Assembly (NCBI GenBank): GCA_045615345.1
Contig: JAZLER010000013.1
Location: forward strand, 134,690 to 198,689
Direction: 5' to 3'
DNA from: Fumia sp045615345
GTDB lineage: Bacteria > Bacillota > Clostridia > Oscillospirales > Ruminococcaceae
DNA length: 64,000 nucleotides
Shown here: positions 35,156 through 43,569 of the stretch, one piece after another
Numbering within the stretch: the first letter of the stretch is position 1
Layout: each line of letters starts with the position of its first letter
Notes under the pieces: generated by a model
Databases searched by the model: none
Seen by the model: the letters and a program-made list of their open reading frames with translations, nothing else
Told to the model about the DNA's origin: nothing
Program-made: the position numbers and the translations under genes

Positions 35156-35163
35156 TAAAAAAA

Positions 35164-35185
35164 GGAGTTTTCTTACGAAAACTCC
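35164..35185 (-). terminator. Terminator of the secreted unknown protein B
   Basis: Arms GGAGTTTTC and GAAAACTCC around TTAC, followed on the minus strand by seven or more Ts. It lies 15 bases after the stop codon. Confidence 0.9.
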
Positions 35186-35200
35186 TCTAAATTTATAAAA

Positions 35201-36559
35201 TTATCTGTCTACATAGTAGAACTGGTAACCGCCGCTGAATTCAAGTGAATCACCTGCAGCTACTGTAACAGCGCCTGTACCACCGATCATATTGCAGTAA
35301 GATTTAGAGCTACTTGCTGCATCGTTAAATACAGAACCGTTTCTTGAGGGGTTAGCATATCTGAAGTCACCCATACCAACCATGGGAAGCATAAACATCT
35401 TAACATACAAACCGTCTTTCTGATAGAGTGTTTCGTTACATGAGTTGCTTCCTGCACTACTTGTACCGATGTTGAAAGGACCGGGTGTGCTACCATTGAT
35501 GTATTCAAGAGTTGCAAACCAAGGAGTCATCTGCAAACCGTAGTAGTTGCCGATTTTGATTTCTTCCAGAGCTGTGATAACGTTGCTGATATTGAGCTTT
35601 TCGCCATCCATTACCATTGTGTATTCTTCTTTGAGGATTTCACGGCCGCTACCGTCAGCTTTACAGGTGTTTCTACCCTGAACTCTGTTTTCCCATTTTA
35701 CTATGATTTCGTCTACAAGGCCTTCGAAAGCACCTTCGATTTTTTCGCCGTCAGCGTAGATTTCAACATAAACGCATCTGCCTGTGGGAGTGTTTGCAGG
35801 GTCAGATGTAGAACCGGAGTTCATATAACCATGGTTACCGCCTGTGAAAGGTCCGCTTGCTGCGGGATCAGCAGTAGCATCAACAATGTAAGGACCGAAC
35901 ATATCAGTATAGCTTGTCATTTTGCCGTGGTAGTTGGGAGAACCCAAAGCACTTGCATCTTTATAAGCTACACTTGCAGTACCAAAGGATGTGAATTCCA
36001 AAAGGTTGTTAGGACCTTTTCTTCCAAAGTTCATAACAATGTTTTCACTGTCGCTCAAAGGAGCTACAACGCTGAAAGAACCATTGTCTTTAACTTTGAG
36101 GAAGTAAGGAGCATCGGGAACAGGTGTAGTAACAGAGGGGAACAATGCTTTGAAAGTCATTGTGTTGCCTGCCTTGTCAGCGCTTACTGTTCCTTTAGAA
36201 ATCAGAACTGCACCGTCAACTTCTGGAGTGATTGCTGTGAATTTTGCATGTTTTTTAGCTTTCAGAACAACTTCAACAGCATAAGCTTTGTTCACTTCAA
36301 ATGTACCTGTAACTTCTTTACCGTCTTTGTTGTCAACCCATTTATAAGAGTCGATAACATAATCGCTTCCGTCTACTTTAAGCAAACCGGGAGCAGCGCC
36401 GAGCTCGGGAGCATCGACAGTTACCTTAACGCCGGAAACTGTTGTGATTGCCAAGGGGTCGGGCATAGCATTGATGACTGCAACTACTGCTGTAGGAATT
36501 GCCAGGACAGCAACCACAGCGATAATGATAGCAGTGATACGTTTTTTAAACAATTTCAT
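35201..36559 (-). CDS. Secreted protein of unknown function, tandem paralogue B
   Basis: 452 aa; the ATG at 36559 follows CAGGAGGAAATTTTA. Same plan as paralogue A: signal peptide or anchor (KKRITAIIIAVVAVLAIPTA), an Ig-like N-terminal domain, then a domain of about 280 residues with NFGRKGPNN, SYTDMFGPYIVDA, GPFTGGNHGYMNSGS, WENRVQGRN and GYQFYYVDR at the C-terminus. A Cys in the middle (QGRNTCKADG) replaces Val of paralogue A. The Asn/His/Gly-rich GPFTGGNHGYMN motif could line an active site or ligand site, but this is speculation. It lies 70 bases downstream of the giant cohesin protein, separated by a GC-rich hairpin without a T-run, so it is probably co-transcribed with it. Confidence 0.7.
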   Translation of the reverse strand: MKLFKKRITAIIIAVVAVLAIPTAVVAVINAMPDPLAITTVSGVKVTVDAPELGAAPGLLKVDGSDYVIDSYKWVDNKDGKEVTGTFEVNKAYAVEVVLKAKKHAKFTAITPEVDGAVLISKGTVSADKAGNTMTFKALFPSVTTPVPDAPYFLKVKDNGSFSVVAPLSDSENIVMNFGRKGPNNLLEFTSFGTASVAYKDASALGSPNYHGKMTSYTDMFGPYIVDATADPAASGPFTGGNHGYMNSGSTSDPANTPTGRCVYVEIYADGEKIEGAFEGLVDEIIVKWENRVQGRNTCKADGSGREILKEEYTMVMDGEKLNISNVITALEEIKIGNYYGLQMTPWFATLEYINGSTPGPFNIGTSSAGSNSCNETLYQKDGLYVKMFMLPMVGMGDFRYANPSRNGSVFNDAASSSKSYCNMIGGTGAVTVAAGDSLEFSGGYQFYYVDR

Positions 36560-36592
36560 TAAAATTTCCTCCTGAATATTTAATGTTCAGCC

Positions 36593-36611
36593 GGGGGAGG
36601 AATTCTCCCCC
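36593..36611 (-). other. GC-rich intercistronic RNA hairpin
   Basis: GGGGGAG and CTCCCCC arms around a 5-base loop between the giant cohesin gene and paralogue B. No T-run follows, so mRNA processing or stability fits better than termination. Confidence 0.45.
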
Positions 36612-36628
36612 CAACCGTACTATTTAAA

Positions 36629-39600
36629 CTATTTAACCCAAACGCCGTCAGCGTTAACTTTGTAACCGCCGACTGTTGTATTGGAAGCCATTGCACCGGA
36701 AACATAGAAGAAGTACCATTTGCCGTTAAGTTTCATCCACTGGTTGGATGCCATAGCTCCGTCACCTTCAAAGTAGTACCAGTAATTACCGGATTTTACC
36801 CATTCACCGGAAGCCATACCGCCATAGTTGTGGAGATAGTACCATGTTTCACCCTGCTTGAACCAACCGGTTCTCATTGCGCCATCTGCACCGAGGTAAT
36901 ACCAGACACCTTCATCTTTAATCCAGCCTGTTGCCATAGCACCGTTATCTTTGTGGAAGTACCATGTATTTCCTGCCTTGCTCCAGCCGGTTCTCATAGC
37001 ACCGTCTGTGCCCAAGTAATACCACTTACCACCATCTTTGAACCAGCCTGTCTGCATAACGCCTGCAGAGTTCATAAAGTAAGTTTTACCGCCAACTACT
37101 GTCCAGCCGGAAACTGCTTTACCATTTTCAAGGTACATCCAGTTGCCATCTTCAGTTTCAACCCATTCACCTGTGTCAACAGAATAATCGGGCTCGACAG
37201 GATTCTTGTTGATTTCAAGCTCGCCTGCACCAACATATCCGCCACCGGAAGAACCGCCGGAACCGCCACCGGATCCGCCGCCGGAAGGTTCGGAAGTTTC
37301 ACCTGAAGGTTCATCGGAGGGTTCGCTTGAGGGTTCGTCTGAAGGTTCATCGGAGGGTTCGCTTGAGGGTTCATCTGAAGGTTCTTCGGAAGGATCACTT
37401 GAACCTATATCGAGAGTTGCAGTAACCATACTGTAAACAGAACCTTCTGTGTCTGCTGTTTCAGCAACACGCTGATACAATGTGTATTCGCCTGCTACAA
37501 GTCCTTTGAAGAGAGAATCTTTACCCCAGTCTTTTCCGTTGATAGAGTATTCATATCCGTCAGCACCTTCGAGCTTGATCCAGCCTTCACCGCTTGAAGC
37601 AACTGCTGCACCAACAGGAGTTGTATCGTTGGAAGCCTTCAAAGTACCTTTGATAAGTTTTGCAAGGCTTTCGAAGTATTTTGCAACTTCTTCAGCTGTA
37701 AAGCCATCAGCAAAGTTAGCACCGAAGGAATAAACCTTCATAACATATTTACCCTGAGCTTCACCAGCTACAAGCATATCCATATCAGCCATCATTTGGC
37801 CGAAGTTTCCACTCATCATTCTCAAAGCTCTGCCTTCAGCTTTTGCTTTAGCAACATCTTCAGGAGAGATGTAAATACCGTCACCGATTACAATATCGGA
37901 ATATACAAGTTTGTTGTAAGCAGAGAGATCAAGATCGGGGTTGTCAATCACGATTTTACTTGTTGCAGCAGCATTGATTGCAGCAAGAACATCAGGGATT
38001 TTACTTTCATCGCCTGTAATTGTAAACGCCTTGATACCTGCTTTAACCATATCATCAACATAGTCGATAGCATCGGTATGAACAGCAGCATAATCGCTTA
38101 AGTAATTTGTATTTTCATCAGGCATCATATAATGAGAAGTTCCTTTAGCTTTAACACCATCGGAAACCTTGGTACCATTACCATAAATACCGATTTCAGA
38201 TACTGCAGTAATACCGCTGTCTTTATAGAAGGAAATCATTACATACTGTGCCTCAACACCTTCACCGAGAACATATTCAGCACTGTAAGCACCTGCAGTA
38301 GCTGTGATACCGGAACTGATTTCATTAACCATTGTCCAGTTTGCATTATCGTCAGAAACCATTATCTGAATTCTTGCGGGGAGGAAGTTTCCGTGGAAGA
38401 GAGCAGTAAATGCATTCAATGTATAAACATCGCCAAGGTCCATCTTCACATAACGGGTAACGCCTGACAAGTGGTCAAATCCTACCCAGTTGCCATCAAG
38501 AGAATTGGATGAACCTTCGATAGCATCAGTAAGTTTGTAATCTTCGCTGTCATCCATACCTGCTACAGTTGTGGAAATCTTATACTTTCTGGAATCAGAG
38601 AGATTATCAAGTTTATCAAGAAGTCCATCTGTTGCAGCAGAAGCACCTGCAGTGTTGCCCTTACCTATTACATCGATTTCATAGATACCTGCATCTTCGC
38701 CTGCAGTAAATACAAGTTTAACAAACTGTGCTCTGTAAGCATTCTGGAATACATGAGTATATGTGTCAGGTTTTTCAGAAACAGAATCCATAAGTATCCA
38801 GTTTACTTTTCCGTTTACAAAGTTTTCAGCAAAGTAAATATCAACAGAAGGTAAGTTCTTTGTGAACATCTGAATTGCTTCAACAGCTTTTACAGAACCT
38901 AAGTTGAGAGTAACTGTAATCTCTTTTGCACCGTTGAATGTAACAAGTTTATCATTCAAACCATCTGTGATAAGAGTGCAGGATGCATCTTCTGTATTTG
39001 CAACAGGATCACCATTTGTATCTTTTGCTTCAAGGTTATAAGCCTTGCCCAAAGACTGGGATGCAGTCACATCGGGATCGGGTTCAGCAGGAAGTACTTT
39101 ACCACCGAAGCCCATAATTTCGATTTCGTCAAGGAAGATAAAGCCTGAATTACCTTCGGAAACTACAATCTTGATAAATCTTGCATTGAAAGGAGTTTCA
39201 GTCTGATATTTAAGCCATTCCAATCCGTGCATATTATTGTTTACATATTTTTCTGTCCAGGTAATACCATCGTTGGAAGCATAAACTTCGTAAGAACCTG
39301 CAGAAGCAATACCATCTTTTTGGGTATTGAAGTTACGGGTATTTACTTCGTAAATTTCAGCAACAGCACCGAGATCCATTTCGATTGTAACGGACTTGGA
39401 GTTAAGCCATGCTGCCCATGCACTGTTGTTATAGGAAGAAAGACTTCCGTAAGTACCGTCTGTCAAGCGGTAATCGTTATCGGTTGTATTGGTTGAGTAC
39501 CACTTACCTGCGAGCATTGAGGATGTGTATTTACGTCCTTTTGCAAGGTTATCTTTAAGTTTGAGGTCTTCAAGTGTACCGTGAGAAGCAGCGCCTGTTC

Positions 39601-41440
39601 TTTCAGCATAAGCTTCAACTTCTTTAATGAAGAGGAAGCCTGTCTTGGAAATTTCAACTTTAAGTGATGTTGCAGTCAAAACTTCACCATTTGTTGTAAG
39701 AGTGAAATTACCATTGGAAACTGCACCCTTATAGATTACAGAGTATCTGTCACTACCATCAAGTTTGGCAGAAACTGTGAGAAGAGAAGGAAGTGAAATT
39801 CCTGCACCTGCATCAGGCATAAACTGAATAAAGAATTCGCTGATTTCCTGAGGAGCATCAAGATCGAATACGATTGTAGCGGAGCTGTCCTGAGCACCGA
39901 AGTATTCGGAACCGTAGAAGTTACCGCCCTTCTTACCATCAGTAAGGTATACACAGTTTGTATCATCGGATTTTGCAGCGTACCATTTTGTTACATCGTG
40001 TGTATAGGATTTACCAAGAAGAATATTGGGGTTGGTTGTGGGGTCGGGGTTACCGGAAGGTTCGGAAGATTCACCTGAGGGTTCTTCGGAAGGCTCATTG
40101 GAAGGTTCTTCAGAAGGCTCTTCGGAGGGTTCTTCCCCGTTGCTTTCACCGTAAACCATAATTTCGCCGAGGAATACCCAGCTGCCTGCTACAGTAAGCT
40201 TGATATAACGCGCATTTACAGGAGCGTTAACTACTGCATCAGTAACCAGGAAACCAGTATATGTTGTATCATAGTTTGTCCATTCAGCACCAAAATCAGT
40301 CCATGTTGATTTGTCATTTGAGTACTGATATTTAACAGATGTAGGCATTGCAAGGCCGGAGTTACCTGTAGACATAAAATATGTAGCAACTTTTGAAACA
40401 TCTTTCTTAGAACCAAGGTCAATAATAATTTCGGGGCTTGCAGCACCTGCGAATACAGAGTTTGCGTACCATGCCCATGTGTTATCGATAGTTCCATCTG
40501 TCAATTCTTTATGGTCTGTGTCAGGATATGCGCTCCATTCACCTTTAACCCATTCATAGGATTTACCGCGTGCAATATTAACAATATTTTCATCCATTGT
40601 CAAAGTTGTAGAAGCAGAAGCCCAGGAAGTATCATCGCCTACAGTATTAGTTACAACAACCTTGTATGTTGATGATTCTGCACCACCGGGCATTGTGTAG
40701 TGAGGTGCAGTTTCGTTTGCAATAGCTTCCTCGTCTTTGTACCACTGATATGTAAGTACACCTTCACCTTCTACAGTTGCATCAGCAATAAGTGTGATGT
40801 AACCGTCGTAGATAGTAACTTCTTCACCATTTCTGATAGAAACTTCGGGAACAGGAATTGTGAAAACAGGTTCTTCGGAGGGTTCCTCAGAAGGTTCCTC
40901 AGAAGGTTCCTCACCAAGAATTGTTATATCCTTTTCCCATGCACCGATTTCAGGTGTAATATCATCAGGTGTAAATGTTTCTTCATTAAATACACCTGTT
41001 ATATTGAAATCAGCGATTTCAAAGGTCTTAGCACCGGAGGAAGCTCCCTCTTTGGCTTTGAATGTTACTTCGAGCAATACAGTGCCTTCAGTAACTTCTG
41101 TATTAGCATCGTATGTGGGGTCACAATAGGAAAATGCCACATTTGCATTCTGGTTACAGCCTGACAAACTGGGCTGCATGTCCGCATAAGGAACATTTTC
41201 AATATTTGTGATTTCAAATGCTTCGTTGTCAAACAAAACAGTCAAGCTCATACTTGAAGCCACAACAGTTTCAGGAATTGTAAATGTCATTACAAATTCC
41301 TCGCCGGGCATAACTGTTTCTTTGCTGAAACGCAATGCATTTTCGGTAGAAGCAAATGCTGTAGGTATAACACTAAGCACTATTAAAAGTGCGATGAATA
41401 CACTAAGCACACGCTTGCTCATGTGTTTGATTGAGTTCAT
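36629..41440 (-). CDS. Giant secreted wall-anchored protein with N-terminal cohesin, discoidin modules and choline-binding-type repeats
   Basis: 1603 aa from the ATG at 41440 (AAAAGGAGATTAACT upstream; an ATG six codons earlier contains that site). Signal peptide (ends PTAFAS); cohesin-type domain about 30-165 (MSLTVLFDNEAFEITNI, TVLLEVTFKAKEGA); EEPS linker; Ig-like module (LTYQWYKDEE); discoidin-like module; a second EEPS linker; four more discoidin-like modules; an unrecognised domain of about 150 residues (about 1110-1265, from SDYAAVHTDAIDYVDDM); a short Ig-like or fibronectin-like segment; a long EEPS/DEPS/Gly linker; eight choline-binding-type repeats (about 1430-1603). It has no DUF4855. 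I infer a wall-anchored receptor or scaffold that can hold dockerin proteins and glycans. Confidence 0.85.
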   Translation of the reverse strand: MNSIKHMSKRVLSVFIALLIVLSVIPTAFASTENALRFSKETVMPGEEFVMTFTIPETVVASSMSLTVLFDNEAFEITNIENVPYADMQPSLSGCNQNANVAFSYCDPTYDANTEVTEGTVLLEVTFKAKEGASSGAKTFEIADFNITGVFNEETFTPDDITPEIGAWEKDITILGEEPSEEPSEEPSEEPVFTIPVPEVSIRNGEEVTIYDGYITLIADATVEGEGVLTYQWYKDEEAIANETAPHYTMPGGAESSTYKVVVTNTVGDDTSWASASTTLTMDENIVNIARGKSYEWVKGEWSAYPDTDHKELTDGTIDNTWAWYANSVFAGAASPEIIIDLGSKKDVSKVATYFMSTGNSGLAMPTSVKYQYSNDKSTWTDFGAEWTNYDTTYTGFLVTDAVVNAPVNARYIKLTVAGSWVFLGEIMVYGESNGEEPSEEPSEEPSNEPSEEPSGESSEPSGNPDPTTNPNILLGKSYTHDVTKWYAAKSDDTNCVYLTDGKKGGNFYGSEYFGAQDSSATIVFDLDAPQEISEFFIQFMPDAGAGISLPSLLTVSAKLDGSDRYSVIYKGAVSNGNFTLTTNGEVLTATSLKVEISKTGFLFIKEVEAYAERTGAASHGTLEDLKLKDNLAKGRKYTSSMLAGKWYSTNTTDNDYRLTDGTYGSLSSYNNSAWAAWLNSKSVTIEMDLGAVAEIYEVNTRNFNTQKDGIASAGSYEVYASNDGITWTEKYVNNNMHGLEWLKYQTETPFNARFIKIVVSEGNSGFIFLDEIEIMGFGGKVLPAEPDPDVTASQSLGKAYNLEAKDTNGDPVANTEDASCTLITDGLNDKLVTFNGAKEITVTLNLGSVKAVEAIQMFTKNLPSVDIYFAENFVNGKVNWILMDSVSEKPDTYTHVFQNAYRAQFVKLVFTAGEDAGIYEIDVIGKGNTAGASAATDGLLDKLDNLSDSRKYKISTTVAGMDDSEDYKLTDAIEGSSNSLDGNWVGFDHLSGVTRYVKMDLGDVYTLNAFTALFHGNFLPARIQIMVSDDNANWTMVNEISSGITATAGAYSAEYVLGEGVEAQYVMISFYKDSGITAVSEIGIYGNGTKVSDGVKAKGTSHYMMPDENTNYLSDYAAVHTDAIDYVDDMVKAGIKAFTITGDESKIPDVLAAINAAATSKIVIDNPDLDLSAYNKLVYSDIVIGDGIYISPEDVAKAKAEGRALRMMSGNFGQMMADMDMLVAGEAQGKYVMKVYSFGANFADGFTAEEVAKYFESLAKLIKGTLKASNDTTPVGAAVASSGEGWIKLEGADGYEYSINGKDWGKDSLFKGLVAGEYTLYQRVAETADTEGSVYSMVTATLDIGSSDPSEEPSDEPSSEPSDEPSDEPSSEPSDEPSGETSEPSGGGSGGGSGGSSGGGYVGAGELEINKNPVEPDYSVDTGEWVETEDGNWMYLENGKAVSGWTVVGGKTYFMNSAGVMQTGWFKDGGKWYYLGTDGAMRTGWSKAGNTWYFHKDNGAMATGWIKDEGVWYYLGADGAMRTGWFKQGETWYYLHNYGGMASGEWVKSGNYWYYFEGDGAMASNQWMKLNGKWYFFYVSGAMASNTTVGGYKVNADGVWVK
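36640..37150 (-). repeat. Choline-binding-type wall repeat array of the giant cohesin protein
   Basis: About eight units with WYYL, WYYF or WYFF cores and a GYKVNADGVW cap, of the same kind as the other three arrays. Confidence 0.85.
37215..37400 (-). repeat. Low-complexity linker coding for Pro/Ser/Glu/Asp and Gly/Ser repeats
   Basis: Encodes repeated EPSDEPS and GGSGGGSGG-type units between the last folded domain and the wall repeats. Similar EEPS linkers lie at about 40050-40135 and 40860-40915 in the same gene. A flexible spacer typical of surface proteins. Confidence 0.85.
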
Positions 41441-41465
41441 AGTTAATCTCCTTTTCATCTGATTT

Positions 41466-41621
41466 TTATATAAATAACGCCGGCCTCAACATACCGGTTT
41501 TATTTAACAGAATAATTATTTCACAGTCTGTTGATAGTTGTTTTCTGAACGCAAAACACAACAAATTACCGCGACTTTGATTGTAAATACCGTGCAAATC
41601 AAAAATCGCTCTTGTAAACAT
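41466..41621 (-). CDS. Possible small leader ORF upstream of the giant cohesin gene
   Basis: 51 codons from ATG at 41621, preceded by AAGGAG at 4-base spacing, ending 25 bases before the giant gene start and inside its predicted leader. The peptide begins MFTRAIFDLHGIYNQ and ends LRPALFI. I recognise no family. The ribosome site and the position suggest a leader peptide, but chance is possible. Confidence 0.3.
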   Translation of the reverse strand: MFTRAIFDLHGIYNQSRGNLLCFAFRKQLSTDCEIIILLNKTGMLRPALFI

Positions 41622-41650
41622 TCTGCTCCTTGTTATAACAATACATATAC

Positions 41651-41679
41651 ATTATACATTTTTTTAACATCTTTTTCAA
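41651..41679 (-). promoter_or_regulatory. Promoter of the giant cohesin gene
   Basis: On the minus strand TTGAAA (41679-41674), a 17-base spacer and TATAAT (41656-41651). This gives an unusually long leader of about 200 bases. The rest of the 41680-41797 gap is AT-rich and holds nothing I recognise. Confidence 0.6.
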
Positions 41680-41797
41680 TTGACAAATCGTTCAAAATCA
41701 TTTTTTTCAATTGTGCAAATTAAACAATTTTTTCCGTATGAATTATTGCAAAACATATAATTAAAACTAAAGAAATTCTTAAGAAAATTAAAGCAAA

Positions 41798-41826
41798 AGC
41801 CGGCATCACATTAAGTAATGTCGGCT
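41798..41826 (-). terminator. Terminator of galU
   Basis: 12-bp arms with one mismatch (AGCCGGCATCAC / GTAATGTCGGCT), followed on the minus strand by TTTTG. It lies 12 bases after the stop codon. Confidence 0.75.
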
Positions 41827-41837
41827 TAATTTTAAAA

Positions 41838-42710
41838 TTAAAGTTTAGATGAAAAATCTTTAAGATATTCTCTGAAAGCATCTCCTATTTCAGGATGATT
41901 TATCGCAGTTTCTACCGAAGCCTGCATAATACCGAGCTTATTGCCCATATCATACCTCTGACCATCAAAATCGACACCTATCATACCCTGTCGCTGAGCT
42001 AAAATCTTCATCGCATCGGTCAGCTGATACTCGCCTCCGGCACCTGTCGGAAGAGTTTCAAGAATACTGAAAATTTCAGGTGGAAGTACGCATCTTCCAA
42101 GTACAGAAAAGTTCGAAAAAGCTTCTGCTTTTGTCTTAGGTTTTTCAACCATATCAGATACCCTGTATATATTATTTTCAATATTTTCAACCTTCAAAGA
42201 AGAATATTTTGTCACAAGTTCAAAAGGAACTTCCTTGATGCCTACACAACCAAGCCCGTGCTTTTCATACTGGTCAGTAAGTTGTTTACAAACAGGATTT
42301 TCGCCCATAATTACATCGTCACCATACAAAACCGCAAAAGGCTCGTTTCCTACAAAGGATTTTGCACAAAGTACTGCATGTCCTAAACCTTTGGGTTCCT
42401 GCTGGCGGACATATGTAATATTAGCAAGCTCTGCAATTTTTAAAATTTCCTCATAAACATCATTTTTCCCGCTTTTAAGAAGCTTTTCTTCAAGCTCAGG
42501 GGAACGGTCAAAATGGTCCTCAACCGCATGCTTACCACGGCTTAAGATAATACAGATATCCTCGATTCCGCTTTTTACTGCCTCTTCAACAATGTACTGA
42601 ATTGCAGGTTTGTCCACAATCGTCAGCATTTCTTTCGGCATTGACTTTGTCGCAGGCAGCACTCTTGTACCAAGTCCTGCTGCGGGGATTACCGCCTTTT
42701 TAATTTTCAT
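41838..42710 (-). CDS. galU: UTP-glucose-1-phosphate uridylyltransferase
   Basis: 290 aa, normal length. PAAGLGTRVLPATKSMPKEM is the nucleotide-binding signature; FAVLYGDDVI holds the metal-binding Asp; MVEKPKTKAEAFSNFSVLGR and GAGGEYQLTDAM complete the family pattern. It makes UDP-glucose for wall glycans, glycolipids or capsule in the cytosol. A good promoter (TTGACT-17-TATAAT) and AGGAGGAGA ribosome site precede it. It is transcribed alone. Confidence 0.96.
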   Translation of the reverse strand: MKIKKAVIPAAGLGTRVLPATKSMPKEMLTIVDKPAIQYIVEEAVKSGIEDICIILSRGKHAVEDHFDRSPELEEKLLKSGKNDVYEEILKIAELANITYVRQQEPKGLGHAVLCAKSFVGNEPFAVLYGDDVIMGENPVCKQLTDQYEKHGLGCVGIKEVPFELVTKYSSLKVENIENNIYRVSDMVEKPKTKAEAFSNFSVLGRCVLPPEIFSILETLPTGAGGEYQLTDAMKILAQRQGMIGVDFDGQRYDMGNKLGIMQASVETAINHPEIGDAFREYLKDFSSKL

Positions 42711-42775
42711 ATCTTCTCCTCCTCAAAGTGAGTTTTACTAAATCATTTTTATTAAACCACAAAAATCCATTATAT

Positions 42776-42804
42776 ATTATACATTCTTTTAAATGTTAAG
42801 TCAA
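42776..42804 (-). promoter_or_regulatory. Promoter of galU
   Basis: On the minus strand TTGACT (42804-42799), a 17-base spacer and TATAAT (42781-42776). Confidence 0.7.
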
Positions 42805-42807
42805 CAC

Positions 42808-42842
42808 AAAAAATCGCTCAGGGATTCCCCGAGCGATTTTTT
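42808..42842 (-). terminator. Terminator after the trpS-esterase unit
   Basis: Arms with core AATCGCTCAGGG / CCCGAGCGATT (one G-T type mismatch) flanked by A/T runs. It overlaps the stop codon of the esterase gene and has a T-run on the minus strand. Confidence 0.87.
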
Positions 42843-43569
42843 ATTTCACAAGTTCTTTATATTTTTCAAAATATCTTCTGCCTAATTCCTGGTATGAAGC
42901 CGAAGTAAAATGAATTCCGTCCTCGGGTTTTATCGCAAGACCTTCTACAGAAGCCACTGCACAACAAGGCAAAATTTCACTTACTTTGTAAATAATGTCG
43001 TTATACTTTCTAACAACATCTTCTGTTGCCCAACCATGGTAAGTGAGATTTATATTATATGAAATATCACCCATAATAATCGGCAAATCTTCTGCACCAA
43101 GTTCACGACGCAAGGAAGTAAGTGTATTGATAAGCATCCTTTCATACTCGTCAAGAGGAGTGCTGTCAACAGCATCGTTTTCGCCCTGATGCCACAGAAT
43201 ACCACCAAAGCTTGAGGTACGCATAGCAAGGCGTGTCATCATAACAGCGTGGTCAAACAAAACTTCACCCGGTTGCCACTGAGAGATAGCAGTACCACCA
43301 TCGGCACAAGGTATAATACCGACTTCCTTTTTGTAAAGGTCTGCAAACTCAACTGCAAATTTCGAAGAAAGGCCTACCCCTGAACCTGCTCTGTCAGCAT
43401 TTACGGGTTCGCTCATCGGTTGCCATCTGCCCATTCGAAGCATAAAGCAAAGAGGATTTTCAAAAGGAGGGATTTCCCACAAATTACCTCTGCCTGCCAT
43501 ATTGGACTGACCTGCAATTAAAAACGAGGTAATCTTATTATCTTTTTTATTTATTCCGTCAACAATCAT
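42841..43569 (-). CDS. SGNH-type carbohydrate acetylesterase (SASA domain)
   Basis: 242 aa, no signal peptide. FLIAGQSNMAGRG contains the nucleophile Ser22 (block I). GGTAISQW and GGILWHQGENDA follow as blocks II and III. EDGIHFT carries the catalytic Asp-His pair (block V). The SASA family includes sialate O-acetylesterase and xylan acetylesterases; it removes acetyl groups from sugars, here probably in the cytosol after uptake. The ATG overlaps the trpS stop codon (ATGA), so translation is coupled to trpS, which is an unusual partner. Confidence 0.87.
   Translation of the reverse strand: MIVDGINKKDNKITSFLIAGQSNMAGRGNLWEIPPFENPLCFMLRMGRWQPMSEPVNADRAGSGVGLSSKFAVEFADLYKKEVGIIPCADGGTAISQWQPGEVLFDHAVMMTRLAMRTSSFGGILWHQGENDAVDSTPLDEYERMLINTLTSLRRELGAEDLPIIMGDISYNINLTYHGWATEDVVRKYNDIIYKVSEILPCCAVASVEGLAIKPEDGIHFTSASYQELGRRYFEKYKELVK

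Noticed and set aside
37215..37400. Tandem repeats resembling a CRISPR array
   Set aside because: They encode Pro/Ser/Glu/Gly linkers in frame, vary in unit length and have no unique spacers. The wall-repeat arrays are likewise coding.
41794..41826. Hairpin as a regulatory element of the scaffold gene
   Set aside because: It lies directly after the galU stop with a T-run in the galU direction, so it is simply the galU terminator.
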